Below, in pieces: positions 1 through 7,674 of a DNA stretch of 64,000 nt. The stretch is from Streptomyces luteolus. Lineage in GTDB: Bacteria > Actinomycetota > Actinomycetes > Streptomycetales > Streptomycetaceae. The translations under genes and the position numbers were made by a program. The stretch's first letter is position 1; every line of letters starts with the position of its first letter. A model generated the notes under the pieces. It made no database searches and was not told the origin of the DNA. It worked only from the letters and a program-made list of their open reading frames with translations. The stretch covers positions 1 to 64,000 of the forward strand of contig NZ_JASCIS010000038.1 in assembly GCF_029968015.1 (NCBI RefSeq). Reading direction: 5' to 3'.

Positions 1-10
1 CCGGCCCCCG

Positions 11-47
<37 letters not shown>

Positions 48-56
48 ACACGGTGG

Positions 57-1781
57 CTAAAGATTCATCTCGTACGCCCCGGACAGCGCCTCCACGCGCT
101 CCCACACGCGGCCCGAGCGGGCCTCGTCCACGACCGGGCGGCGGACCGCGCCGAGCGCCCAGGTCTGCTGCGCCTCGGTGGCGGAGTCCTTGCCGTGCAG
201 CTCGACGGCGTGCGCGGAGAAGTCGCGGACGAGGACGGCGAAGAGCTCGTCCAGGACGTCCGCGTCAAGGTCCGTCAACCCGGCCTGTTCCAGGACGAGT
301 TGGGCGTGCACGACGAGCGCGAAGAGCTGGCCGACGGCGAGCAGCAGGTCGAGGTCGCGGCTCTGCTCCTCGTCGGGCGCGGCGGTGCGGACGAACTCGC
401 AGAGCGCGTCGGCCTGTTCGCGGAGGCGGGCGACGTTCGGCAGGTGCGCGTACGCGTCGAAGGCGGGCCGCCAGTCGTGGAAGCGGACCGAGCCGAGGCC
501 GCGGGCGGGGCCCTGGCGGAACAGGAAGCTGTCGTCGGCGGCGTCGAGGCGGGTGGGCACGGGCGGGTACTCGGCCGGGTTCAGGAGGTGGTTGCCCATG
601 AACTTCAGGATCAGCGCGAGGTTGACGTGCACGGTGCCTTCGAGCTTCGGCAGGCCGCGGATCTCGACGGCGGCCTGGGCGAAGTAGTTGTCCTTCTCGA
701 AGCCCTTGGCGGCGATGACGTCCCACATGAGGTCGACGACCTTCTCGCCCTCGGTGGTCACCTTCATCTTCGTCATCGGGTTGAAGAGGAGGTAGCGGCG
801 GTCGTCGGGGGACGCGGTGCGGAAGTAGTCGACGGCGCGGTCGCTGAACAGCTTCATCCCGGCGAGCCGGACGTACGCGTCGGTCAACTCCCGCCGCACG
901 TGCGGGAAGGCGGTGACCGGGCGGCCGTACAGGATGCGGTTCTGGGCGTGCGTGACGGCCTCGTACATGGCGTGTTCGCAGATGCCGATGGAGGCGGTGC
1001 AGAGGTTGAACTTGCCGACGTTCACGGTGTTGAGCGCGGCGTCGAAGGCGGCGCGCCCGGTGTGCAGGACGTCCTCGGCGGCGACGGGGTAGCCCTCCAG
1101 GCGGAACTCGCTCACGTACTTGGAGGAGTCGACGACGTTCTTGACCAGGTGGTACGCGTCGTGGCGGCTGTCGGCGGCGAAGAAGACGTAGCCGTCGGGG
1201 CCGTCGATGTCGGTGCGGCGGCCGAAGACGGAGACGAGGCCGGCCTCGTTGCCGTTGCCGATGTAGTACTTCGAGCCGGTGGCGCGGAAGCCGCCCTGGC
1301 CGTCGGGGGTGAGCAGCATGTCGGTGGAGTAGATGTCGGCGCCGTGCGTCTTCTCGGACAGGCCGAACGCGAACACCTCGCCGTCCGCGAGGAGCCCGGC
1401 GGCGCGGGCCCGGGCGGCGGCGTTGCCGCTCTGCCAGACCGGGCCGAGGCCGAGGATGGTGACCTGCCAGGCGTACCAGTAGTCGAGGCCGTAGAAGCCG
1501 AGGATCTCGTTGAGCGCGGCGATCCGGGCGGTGTCCCAGCGCTTGTCCGAGGCGCCTTCGACCGCCTCGGCGGCAGGCGTCAGGAACGTCTCGAAGAGGC
1601 CCTCCTTCGCGGAGAAGGCGAGGAAGTCGGCGAGCCAGGCGCGGTCGCGGTAGTCCTCGATCAGCTTCCGCTTGCCGCGTGCCTCGAACCAGTCGACGGT
1701 GGCGCGAAGCAGCCGCCGCGTCTCGGGGTCGAAGTGCGCCGGGTCGTAGGTGTGCGGGTTGAAGAGGAGCTGGTCGGCCAT
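57..1781 (-). CDS. acyl-CoA dehydrogenase family protein
   Basis: A 574-residue flavoprotein of the acyl-CoA dehydrogenase/oxidase superfamily, expected to oxidise an acyl-CoA thioester at the alpha-beta bond in the cytoplasm. Recognisable family features are the FAD/substrate loop region FGLSEKTHGADI (around residue 170), the following KYYIGNGNEAG segment, and the helical C-terminal domain with GFEKDNYFAQAAVEIRG. At 574 residues it is longer than the usual ~380-residue dehydrogenases, closer to the long acyl-CoA dehydrogenase/oxidase types. I chose the ATG giving MADQLLF because GAAAGGCGG lies just upstream; the frame stays open further upstream but is Pro-rich and unlike a protein start. 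It follows the PadR gene by 37 nt in the same direction, so both are probably one operon under PadR control. Substrate unknown. Confidence 0.9.
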   Translation of the reverse strand: MADQLLFNPHTYDPAHFDPETRRLLRATVDWFEARGKRKLIEDYRDRAWLADFLAFSAKEGLFETFLTPAAEAVEGASDKRWDTARIAALNEILGFYGLDYWYAWQVTILGLGPVWQSGNAAARARAAGLLADGEVFAFGLSEKTHGADIYSTDMLLTPDGQGGFRATGSKYYIGNGNEAGLVSVFGRRTDIDGPDGYVFFAADSRHDAYHLVKNVVDSSKYVSEFRLEGYPVAAEDVLHTGRAAFDAALNTVNVGKFNLCTASIGICEHAMYEAVTHAQNRILYGRPVTAFPHVRRELTDAYVRLAGMKLFSDRAVDYFRTASPDDRRYLLFNPMTKMKVTTEGEKVVDLMWDVIAAKGFEKDNYFAQAAVEIRGLPKLEGTVHVNLALILKFMGNHLLNPAEYPPVPTRLDAADDSFLFRQGPARGLGSVRFHDWRPAFDAYAHLPNVARLREQADALCEFVRTAAPDEEQSRDLDLLLAVGQLFALVVHAQLVLEQAGLTDLDADVLDELFAVLVRDFSAHAVELHGKDSATEAQQTWALGAVRRPVVDEARSGRVWERVEALSGAYEMNL

Positions 1782-1818
1782 GAGGGGTGCCGCCTTTCGC
1801 GGGGTGGGAGGTCGGAGT

Positions 1819-2454
1819 TCAGCGCGCGGCGCGGTCGGCACTGGAGGGGTCGGCGCTGGGGGCGTCGGCACGGAAGCGGTCGTCGCGGAAGTGGTCGTCG
1901 CGGAAGCGGTGGAGGGTGGCGAGCACGTCGTCGAGCCAGGCGATCATCATGCGTTCGTACGCGATGCCGCCCCGCAGCACGGCGTGCTGCAGTTCCCGCT
2001 CGGCGTCGTCCGGTCCGTAGGGGCCGCTGTCGGTGCGGCGCCCGAAGTCCCGTTCCTCGCCGGCCAGATAGTGGGCGAGCCGGTCGGCGTGCGCCTGCCG
2101 GTGCCGTTCGACCTCGCGGATCAGGGCGCTCGGATCGTCGAAGGCGGCGCCCCGGATCTTCACGGCGAGGTCGTGCCGCACGGTCTCGGGTTCGATCGGG
2201 TCGTGCAGCCAGCTGGTGAGCGCGGCCCGGCCGAGGTCGGCGACGGAGTACTGCTTCTTGTCCGGCCGCCCGTGCTGCGGGACCACCAGCGCTTCGACCC
2301 AGCCGTCGTTCTCCATCCGCTTGAGCACGCGGTAGATCTGCTGGTGGGTCGCCGTCCAGAAGTAGCCGATGGACCGCTCGAACCGCCGGGCCAGCTCATA
2401 GCCGGAGCCCGGCCGCTCCAGGAGGGACACGAGGATCGCGTGCTCGATCGCCAT
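1819..2454 (-). CDS. PadR family transcriptional regulator
   Basis: A 211-residue protein with an N-terminal winged-helix PadR domain (MAIEHAILVSLLERPGSGYE, then RVLKRMENDGWV as the wing/recognition region) and a C-terminal helical dimerisation domain (PadR C-terminal/Vir type). PadR proteins are small-molecule-responsive repressors. The ATG giving MAIEH is preferred because it has AGGA at proper spacing and matches the usual family start; an in-frame TTG seven codons upstream lies inside the palindrome described next. It is the promoter-proximal gene of a two-gene unit with the acyl-CoA dehydrogenase, so it probably represses itself and that enzyme. Confidence 0.9.
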   Translation of the reverse strand: MAIEHAILVSLLERPGSGYELARRFERSIGYFWTATHQQIYRVLKRMENDGWVEALVVPQHGRPDKKQYSVADLGRAALTSWLHDPIEPETVRHDLAVKIRGAAFDDPSALIREVERHRQAHADRLAHYLAGEERDFGRRTDSGPYGPDDAERELQHAVLRGGIAYERMMIAWLDDVLATLHRFRDDHFRDDRFRADAPSADPSSADRAAR

Positions 2455-2468
2455 GCGGGGGATCCTGC

Positions 2469-2486
2469 TATGCAACTTGTTGCATA
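2469..2486. promoter_or_regulatory. palindromic operator before padR
   Basis: TATGCAACTTGTTGCATA is an inverted repeat with perfect 8-bp arms and a 2-bp spacer, centred 23 bp upstream of the padR start codon and AT-rich against its surroundings. PadR proteins bind palindromes of about this size in their own promoters, so autorepression through this site is a reasonable inference. Confidence 0.65.
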
Positions 2487-2570
2487 AGCAAGCCGGGGCC
2501 GGTCGGGTGAGACGCGTCTCACCCGGGACGCGCGCCTGCGGCGCTTCGGGGGCCAGCCCCCGGCCCCCCG

Positions 2571-2621
2571 CTCCTCAAACGCCGGAGGGGCTGAATTTCA
2601 GCCCCTCCGGCGTTTGAGGAG
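2571..2621. repeat. intergenic inverted repeat (dispersed Streptomyces type)
   Basis: Two perfect 25-nt arms around a single central base form a very strong hairpin. The core CCGGAGGGGCTG of the left arm recurs near 61.2 kb. It may act as a terminator for the convergent/adjacent genes. The rest of the 343-nt gap between padR and the HNH gene holds GC-rich sequence resembling other dispersed intergenic repeats of this window, and no gene that I can support. Confidence 0.8.
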
Positions 2622-2829
2622 GCCCATCCGGCGAGGCCACGCGGCGCCAGCCGCATATCGACACAGCCCCGGGAAGGGGCGGGGAGGGGAGAAAGAAGGA
2701 AGCCCCAGCCCCGCGCCGTCGCTCCCCCGCCGCACCGCACCCGGGTCAACTCCCCCGTCACCACGCCGACTTCGTCCGTCATGACCCCACCGGGCCCGGC
2801 CCGCACATCGGCCACGAGTCGCCGCTCAC

Positions 2830-3552
2830 TCATGCCCCGCACGTGTCCAGCATCTCGTCGAGCTCGCGCTTCTCGGCCTCGGTCACGGTCAGTTCGTACG
2901 TGGACTTCACGGAGACCCAGGCCCGCCCGTACACGCACCAGTACGTCTTCGCGGGCGGCTGCCACTCGTCCGGGCCCTGGTCGCCCTTGGAGCGGTTGGA
3001 GGTGGCGGAGACGGCGATCAGCTGGGGGTGCGTGAGGTCGTTGGCGAACTCCTCGCGCCGGGTCTGGGTCCAGTCGTCCGCGCCGGATCGCCAGGCGTTG
3101 GCGAGCGGCACCATGTGGTCGATGTCCAGGTCCGTGGAGTCGGTGAACCTCTCGTCGTCGTACGCGCTCTTCCAGGCCCCCGAGACGGCCCGGCACTCCT
3201 CGTCGCGCCGCACGTCGGTGCCGTCGCGCTCCAGGACGGCCTCGCGGGTGTCGCAGTTCTCGCCCCGCGCGGACCAGTGCGGGAACTTATCGCGGCTGTA
3301 ACCGGACATGGAGCCGTGCGGCGCGACCTTCAGACCGGCGAGCCTCGTGCGCGCCTGGTCGACGGTCGGCACATCCGGCAACGTCCCGGCGTACTCGTCG
3401 CCTCCACCGCCGCCCGCGCCGCCGCCCGCTGACGGCTTGGCGTCGGTCGCCTCCGGACCGGCGCCGCCCTCGCCACCCGCCGGCGCACATCCCGCCACGG
3501 CGACCACCACCAGGACGGCCAAGCCCCGCCCCCACCACTTCTGACGCGCCAT
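2830..3552 (-). CDS. secreted lipoprotein with HNH (GmrSD/DUF1524-type) nuclease domain
   Basis: A 240-residue protein. It starts with a lipoprotein signal (MARQKWWGRGLAVLVVVAVAGC, Cys as lipidation site), then a Gly/Pro-rich linker, then a compact domain with DLDIDHMVPLANAWRSGADDW and a later ATSNRSKGDQGPDEW. This is the His-containing HNH motif arrangement of the secreted HNH/DUF1524 family found widely in Streptomyces. Four Cys in the mature domain (GENCD, EECRA, YWCVY, DTCGA) suggest two disulfides, fitting an extracellular location. The start was chosen by the signal peptide and the upstream GGCGGAA. Probably an extracytoplasmic nuclease for nutrient scavenging or defence; the substrate is unknown. 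Monocistronic. Confidence 0.85.
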   Translation of the reverse strand: MARQKWWGRGLAVLVVVAVAGCAPAGGEGGAGPEATDAKPSAGGGAGGGGGDEYAGTLPDVPTVDQARTRLAGLKVAPHGSMSGYSRDKFPHWSARGENCDTREAVLERDGTDVRRDEECRAVSGAWKSAYDDERFTDSTDLDIDHMVPLANAWRSGADDWTQTRREEFANDLTHPQLIAVSATSNRSKGDQGPDEWQPPAKTYWCVYGRAWVSVKSTYELTVTEAEKRELDEMLDTCGA

Positions 3553-3749
3553 GAGTTCCGCCACCCCTCGCACCCGACTCCCCGTCCGCGCGCAGCCTAC
3601 CCACGACTCCGGAACCCCTCGGGGACGGCAACTCTCCGCTCGCCCGGCCGACTTGCGCCTCGGGGCCGCCCCCGCCCGCCCTCGCCGCGCCTGAGTCTGA
3701 TGAGATCGGGACGTACGCCCCACACCACCCCCGAAGGAGCCCGCCCCCG

Positions 3750-4181
3750 ATGACCGACGCACTCAGCGCCGCACAGCCCAGGCGTACGTTCCGGGTCGGG
3801 GCGGCGGCGCGGCCGTGCACCCTGGTCGTGTGCCGGGGGTGCTGCTGCGGCAACCCGCGCAAGTACCCGGGGACCGACCACGACTGGCAGCTCGCCCGGC
3901 TCCGCGCGGCCGCCGCCGACTCGGGCGGCCGGCTCGCCGTACGCGTCTCGGACTGCCTGGGACCGTGCGACCAGGCCAACGTCATCGTCGTACAGCCCTC
4001 GACCGCCGGACGGCAGGCGGGCGGCAGGGCTCAGTGGGTCGGCTTCGCCATGGACGACGACTGCACGGACGAGTTGCTCGCCTGGGTCACCGCGGGAGGG
4101 CCGGGCCTCGCGGATCCCCCGGCGGCGCTTGAGCTTCAGTTCGTCCCTCCGCCGAGGGACGCGAGGGCTGCGCGCCGCTGA
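3750..4181 (+). CDS. [2Fe-2S] ferredoxin-like (thioredoxin-fold) protein
   Basis: A 143-residue cytoplasmic protein with a four-or-more-Cys pattern: VVCRGCCCGNPRK (residues about 28-38) and CLGPC about 40 residues later, ending with an aspartate-rich DDDCTDELLAW stretch. This spacing is that of the thioredoxin-like [2Fe-2S] ferredoxins (NuoE-like C-x(n)-C...C-x3-C). A standalone redox or (2Fe-2S) domain protein of unknown partner; no operon mates. The gene starts with an ATG preceded by GAAGGAG. It runs divergent to the HNH lipoprotein gene with about 200 nt between them, and its 3' end is followed by a strong hairpin. Confidence 0.8.
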   Translation: MTDALSAAQPRRTFRVGAAARPCTLVVCRGCCCGNPRKYPGTDHDWQLARLRAAAADSGGRLAVRVSDCLGPCDQANVIVVQPSTAGRQAGGRAQWVGFAMDDDCTDELLAWVTAGGPGLADPPAALELQFVPPPRDARAARR

Positions 4182-4214
4182 GGTGTTGGTGCGTTGCCGG
4201 GTGCGGGTCGCGTT

Positions 4215-4332
4215 GTGGTTGCTCGCGCAGTTCCCCGCGCCCCTGGAGGCATGCGGCTGCGCCGCGCCTCCCCTGGGAGATGGCGCACGAAGTGCCCATC
4301 TCAGGGGCGCGGGGAACTGCGCGAGCAACCAC
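4215..4332. terminator. large hairpin, probable bidirectional terminator and dispersed repeat
   Basis: Two 31-nt perfectly complementary arms (beginning GTGGTTGCTCGCGCAGTTCC) enclose about 56 nt that themselves contain smaller hairpins. It lies between the convergent [2Fe-2S] and TetR genes. The same 31-nt arm recurs at 9199-9229 after argG, so this is a dispersed intergenic repeat family serving as terminator. Confidence 0.75.
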
Positions 4333-4357
4333 GACGAATCCCGCACCCGGCACTCAC

Positions 4358-4393
4358 ACGAACCGGTCCACGAACCGGTCCACGAGCCGGTCG
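4358..4393. repeat. 12-bp tandem repeat, three copies
   Basis: ACGAACCGGTCC is repeated twice exactly and once with two changes, just outside the hairpin and 29 bp beyond the TetR stop codon. Non-coding; no function seen. Confidence 0.7.
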
Positions 4394-4421
4394 CCGAGGA
4401 TCCGGCCGACGATTCCCCAGT

Positions 4422-5054
4422 TCAGGACAGCGGGCCGGCGGCCTCACCCACCAGGAGGGCCACCAGCCGCTCGACCCGCCGGGACGGGTCCGTCCCGCCC
4501 GGCCGGGCGGTCATCAGCAGGTGGTGGACCGCGCCGACCACGGCGAGCGCGGCGGCGGCGGTGTCGGCGTCCGGCGCGATCCGGCCGAGCCGCCGCTCCG
4601 CGTCGAGGTACGACGCGATCGCCCCCTCGATCGCGTCGAAGCCGGGCGCACCCGCCTCCAAGGCCTCCCGGATCCGGAGCGTGGCGGCGGGGCGGGACAG
4701 CGCGAGCGCCGAGATCGTCGGCCCGCCGGAGCGGAGCAGCGCGAGCGCCACCTCGCCGAGTGTCCGGGCCACGGACCCCTCGCCCGCGCGCGCCGGGAGC
4801 CGCTCGGCCTGCCGCGCGGTGCGGGCGAACCGGTCGAGGCACAGCTCGGCCACGAAGTCGTCGAGCCCCGCGAAGTGGGTGTGCAGCAGACCCTTGGAGC
4901 AACCGGCCTCGTCGGTGACCGCCCTGCTGGTCAGCGCACCGGGCCCGTCCCGCTCCAGGACCCGCTCGGCGGCGGCGAACAGCCGTTCCCGCGCATCCGG
5001 TATCGCCACTCCCCGCGGTGCCACGGGACCACCTCGCTCACTGTCGTACGCCAC
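4422..5054 (-). CDS. TetR/AcrR family transcriptional regulator
   Basis: A 210-residue protein with the N-terminal TetR helix-turn-helix (ARERLFAAAERVLERDGPGALTSRAVTDEAGCSKGLLHTHFAGLDD) and an all-helical ligand-binding C-terminus. TetR proteins repress neighbouring genes until a small ligand binds. I place the start at a GTG with GGAGG five bases upstream; an ATG 14 codons further upstream is in frame but falls inside the operator palindromes and lacks a ribosome site. It is divergent from the methyltransferase gene and the shared ~110-bp spacer holds two palindromes, so it probably controls both itself and the methyltransferase. Confidence 0.88.
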   Translation of the reverse strand: MAYDSERGGPVAPRGVAIPDARERLFAAAERVLERDGPGALTSRAVTDEAGCSKGLLHTHFAGLDDFVAELCLDRFARTARQAERLPARAGEGSVARTLGEVALALLRSGGPTISALALSRPAATLRIREALEAGAPGFDAIEGAIASYLDAERRLGRIAPDADTAAAALAVVGAVHHLLMTARPGGTDPSRRVERLVALLVGEAAGPLS

Positions 5055-5089
5055 GCCAACCTCCGTACACCGGAAGGGCGTTGCGAGTT

Positions 5090-5124
5090 TGGGCATCCGC
5101 CCATACTGTTTGGGCGTACGCCCA
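5090..5124. promoter_or_regulatory. double TetR operator
   Basis: TGGGCGTACGCCCA (5111-5124) is a perfect 14-bp palindrome; TGGGCATCCGCCCA (5090-5103) is an imperfect copy. Their centres are 21 bp apart, two helical turns, so two dimers would bind the same face. The sites lie between the divergent tetR and methyltransferase genes. Confidence 0.75.
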
Positions 5125-5164
5125 TCATAGGTTCGCGGCAGCGGACCCGAGCAGGAGGTATCCG

Positions 5165-6031
5165 ATGCGCGACGTCGTCAACACCGAGCAGGAAGAGTCC
5201 TGGAACGGCCCGGAGGGGGCGTACTGGGCACAGCACCAGGACCGTTGGGACGCGATCAACTCCGGCTTCAACCAACCCCTGCTCGACGCGGCCCGGTTCG
5301 GCGCCGACGGGCAGGTCCTCGACATCGGCTGCGGCGCCGGGCAGACCTCGCGGCTCGCGGCGCGGCGGGCGGAGCACGGGCGGGTGCTCGGCGTCGACCT
5401 GTCCGCCCCGATGCTGGACCGGGCCCGCGCGAGCGCGGCGCGCGAGGGCCTCGGCAACGTCACGTTCGTACGGGCGGACGCCCAGGTCCACCCCTTCTCC
5501 CCCGGCGCCTTCGACGCGGCGGTCAGCCGGTACGGGGTGACGTTCTTCGCCGACCCGGTCGCCGCGTTCGCCAACATCGGCGGTGCGCTGCGCTCCGGCG
5601 GCAGGCTCGCGTTCGTGTGCCCGGCCGAGCCCGAGGGCAACGGGTGGCTGGGCGCCATGCTGTCGCTGCGGGAGTACCTGCCGGTCGGCGAGTTCGGCAC
5701 GCCGGGCCTGCCGGGCATGTTCGCCTTCTCCGACCGGGACCGGGTCCGCGCGGTGCTCTCCGAGGCCGGGTTCACCGACGTACGGACGGAGCATGTGGAG
5801 GCGTACGGCACGTGGGGGCGGGACGCGGCGGACGCGGCCGATTTCATGCTGCAGACCGGCCCGGGACGCCATATGACCGGCCAGGTCTCCGCCGAGGCGG
5901 CCGAGCGTGCGCGCGCGGCACTCACGGATCATCTGCGCGGCCACGAGGTGCGGGGCGGGGACCGGGACGGAGAGCCGGTGGGGGTGCGGCTGCGCAGCAC
6001 GGCGTGGCTGGTGACGGCCGTTCGCCCCTGA
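5165..6031 (+). CDS. class I SAM-dependent methyltransferase
   Basis: A 288-residue Rossmann-fold methyltransferase of the UbiE/Methyltransf_11/25 type. Motif I is VLDIGCGAGQTSRLAARR (residues about 47-64), the acidic ribose-binding residue is in GVDLSAPML, and motif III-like VSRYGVTFFADP follows. It has the helical C-terminal extension of small-molecule methyltransferases. The start is the ATG preceded by AGGAGG at ideal spacing. It is divergent from the TetR gene and likely its regulated target. Substrate cannot be told from the sequence. Confidence 0.88.
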   Translation: MRDVVNTEQEESWNGPEGAYWAQHQDRWDAINSGFNQPLLDAARFGADGQVLDIGCGAGQTSRLAARRAEHGRVLGVDLSAPMLDRARASAAREGLGNVTFVRADAQVHPFSPGAFDAAVSRYGVTFFADPVAAFANIGGALRSGGRLAFVCPAEPEGNGWLGAMLSLREYLPVGEFGTPGLPGMFAFSDRDRVRAVLSEAGFTDVRTEHVEAYGTWGRDAADAADFMLQTGPGRHMTGQVSAEAAERARAALTDHLRGHEVRGGDRDGEPVGVRLRSTAWLVTAVRP

Positions 6032-6162
6032 GGGCAATCCGCCCGGATTCCGGTCGGCGTGGCGCGCCGCACACCCGGGGTGCCCTTGCCACCTGCGGGT
6101 TCGGCGACGACGATCTAGCAGGGCCAGCCCGGCCGCCCGGCACGAGAGAGCGAGAGTCATTC

Positions 6163-7509
6163 ATGGACGTCAGCACGCACATCGAGGCCGTCCAGGCGGA
6201 GGTCCGTCGCCGCAACCCCGGCGAAGCGGAGTTCCACCAGGCCGTCACCGAGGTGCTGTCCTCCCTCGGACCGGCCCTGGTGCGGCACCCGGAGTATGTG
6301 CGCGGCGCCGTCGTCGACCGGCTCTGCGAGCCCGAGCGGCAGGTGGTCTTCCGGGTGCCGTGGGTGGACGACGAGGGCGCGGTGCGGGTCAACCGCGGCT
6401 TCCGGATCGAGTTCAACAGCGCGCTCGGACCGTACAAGGGCGGGCTCCGCTTCCACCCGAGCGTGAACCTCGGCATCGTGAAGTTCCTGGGCTTCGAGCA
6501 GATCTTCAAGAACGCGCTGACGGGGATGGGCATCGGCGGCGGCAAGGGCGGCTCGGACTTCGATCCGCGCGGCCGCTCCGACGCCGAGGTGATGCGGTTC
6601 TGCCAGTCGTTCATGACCGAGCTGTACCGCCACATCGGCGAGCGCACGGACGTTCCGGCGGGCGACATCGGCGTGGGCGGACGCGAGATCGGCTACCTCT
6701 TCGGCCAGTACAAGCGCCTCACCAACCGCTTCGACGCGGGGGTGTTGACCGGAAAGCCGGTCGCGTGGGGCGGCTCGCACGCCCGCACCGAGGCCACGGG
6801 GTACGGCGCGGTGTTCTTCGCGGAGGAAATGCTCGCCACGCGCGGGGCGTCCTTCGACGGGCGCCGGGTCGTGGTCTCCGGCTCGGGCAACGTCGCCCTG
6901 TACGCGATCGAGAAGGTGCACGCCCTCGGCGGCCGCGTGGTGGCCTGCTCGGACTCGTCCGGCTATGTGGTCGACGAGGACGGCATCGACGTCGAACTCC
7001 TCAAGGAGATCAAGGAGGTGCGCCGCGAGCGCCTCTCCGTGTACGCGGAGGCCAGGCCGACGGCGCGGTTCTCGGCCCGCGGCACGCTCTACGACGTGCC
7101 CTGCGATGTGGCCCTGCCGTGCGCGACGCAGAACGAGATCCGCCGCGAGGACGCCGTCGCACTCACCAAGAACGGCGTGCTCGCCGTCGTCGAGGGCGCG
7201 AACATGCCCTCCACCCCCGAGGCCGTCGAGGTGTTCCGCGAGGCGGGCATCCTCTTCGGCCCCGGCAAGGCGGCCAACGCGGGCGGCGTCGCCACCTCGG
7301 CCCTGGAGATGCAGCAGAACGCCGCCCGCGACCGCTGGACCTTCGACCAGACCGAGGCCCGCCTGGCCGCCGTGATGCGGGACGTCCATGCCGAGTGCCG
7401 CAGGACCGCCGAGGAGTACGGCGGCGGCGCCGACGACTACGTCCTGGGCGCCAACATCGCGGGCTTCCTGCGGGTCGCGGACGCGATGCAGGCGCAGGGG
7501 ATCGTCTGA
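6163..7509 (+). CDS. gdhA: NADP-specific glutamate dehydrogenase
   Basis: A 448-residue hexameric-type glutamate dehydrogenase converting 2-oxoglutarate and ammonium to glutamate. Family motifs are unbroken: the substrate-binding GPYKGGLRFHPSVN (residues 89-102), the catalytic-lysine segment GGGKGGSDFDP (K128), PAGDIGVGGREIGYLFGQY, and the nucleotide-binding SGSGNVALYA. The length and the sequence style match the bacterial NADP-dependent enzyme used for ammonium assimilation. Only a weak AGAGAG ribosome site precedes the ATG. Monocistronic, followed by a strong terminator hairpin. Confidence 0.96.
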   Translation: MDVSTHIEAVQAEVRRRNPGEAEFHQAVTEVLSSLGPALVRHPEYVRGAVVDRLCEPERQVVFRVPWVDDEGAVRVNRGFRIEFNSALGPYKGGLRFHPSVNLGIVKFLGFEQIFKNALTGMGIGGGKGGSDFDPRGRSDAEVMRFCQSFMTELYRHIGERTDVPAGDIGVGGREIGYLFGQYKRLTNRFDAGVLTGKPVAWGGSHARTEATGYGAVFFAEEMLATRGASFDGRRVVVSGSGNVALYAIEKVHALGGRVVACSDSSGYVVDEDGIDVELLKEIKEVRRERLSVYAEARPTARFSARGTLYDVPCDVALPCATQNEIRREDAVALTKNGVLAVVEGANMPSTPEAVEVFREAGILFGPGKAANAGGVATSALEMQQNAARDRWTFDQTEARLAAVMRDVHAECRRTAEEYGGGADDYVLGANIAGFLRVADAMQAQGIV

Positions 7510-7510
7510 T

Positions 7511-7562
7511 CACGGCTGCCCCGTAAGCCTGCTGTTCACGGCTGTCCCGTAAGCCTGCCGTC
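7511..7562. repeat. 26-bp tandem duplication after gdhA
   Basis: The 26 nt immediately after the gdhA stop (starting CACGGCTGCCCCGTAAGCCT) are repeated once with three substitutions. The second copy runs into the left arm of the terminator hairpin, so it looks like a recent local duplication of the 3' flank. Confidence 0.75.
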
Positions 7563-7600
7563 GCCGCCCCCGCGTTCGCGCTCCGGGGCGGCGACGGCAG
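7555..7600 (+). terminator. rho-independent-like terminator of gdhA
   Basis: A perfect 16-bp stem (CTGCCGTCGCCGCCCC paired with its complement) with a 14-nt loop, followed by CTTTATA. It separates gdhA from argG. Confidence 0.85.
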
Positions 7601-7640
7601 CTTTATACGGCCCGACTTTCTATACGACACGACCCGACTT

Positions 7641-7670
7641 TGCATGATCATGCGCGAGCATGCATAATCT
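7641..7670. promoter_or_regulatory. candidate ARG box (ArgR operator)
   Basis: TGCATGATCATGCG followed by GCATGCATAAT gives overlapping TGCAT/ATGCA palindromic half-sites just before the argG start, the pattern known for arginine-repressor boxes in Streptomyces. The core GCATGATCATGC is a perfect 12-bp palindrome. ArgR control of argG is established biology in the genus; the assignment here is by pattern only. Confidence 0.65.
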
Positions 7671-7674
7671 TCCT

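Noticed and set aside
195..2219. 674-codon rightward open frame opposite the acyl-CoA dehydrogenase and PadR genes
   Set aside because: Its translation is Val/Gly/Glu-rich low-complexity with no family motifs, while the opposite strand encodes two recognisable proteins. It is a typical high-GC antisense open frame.
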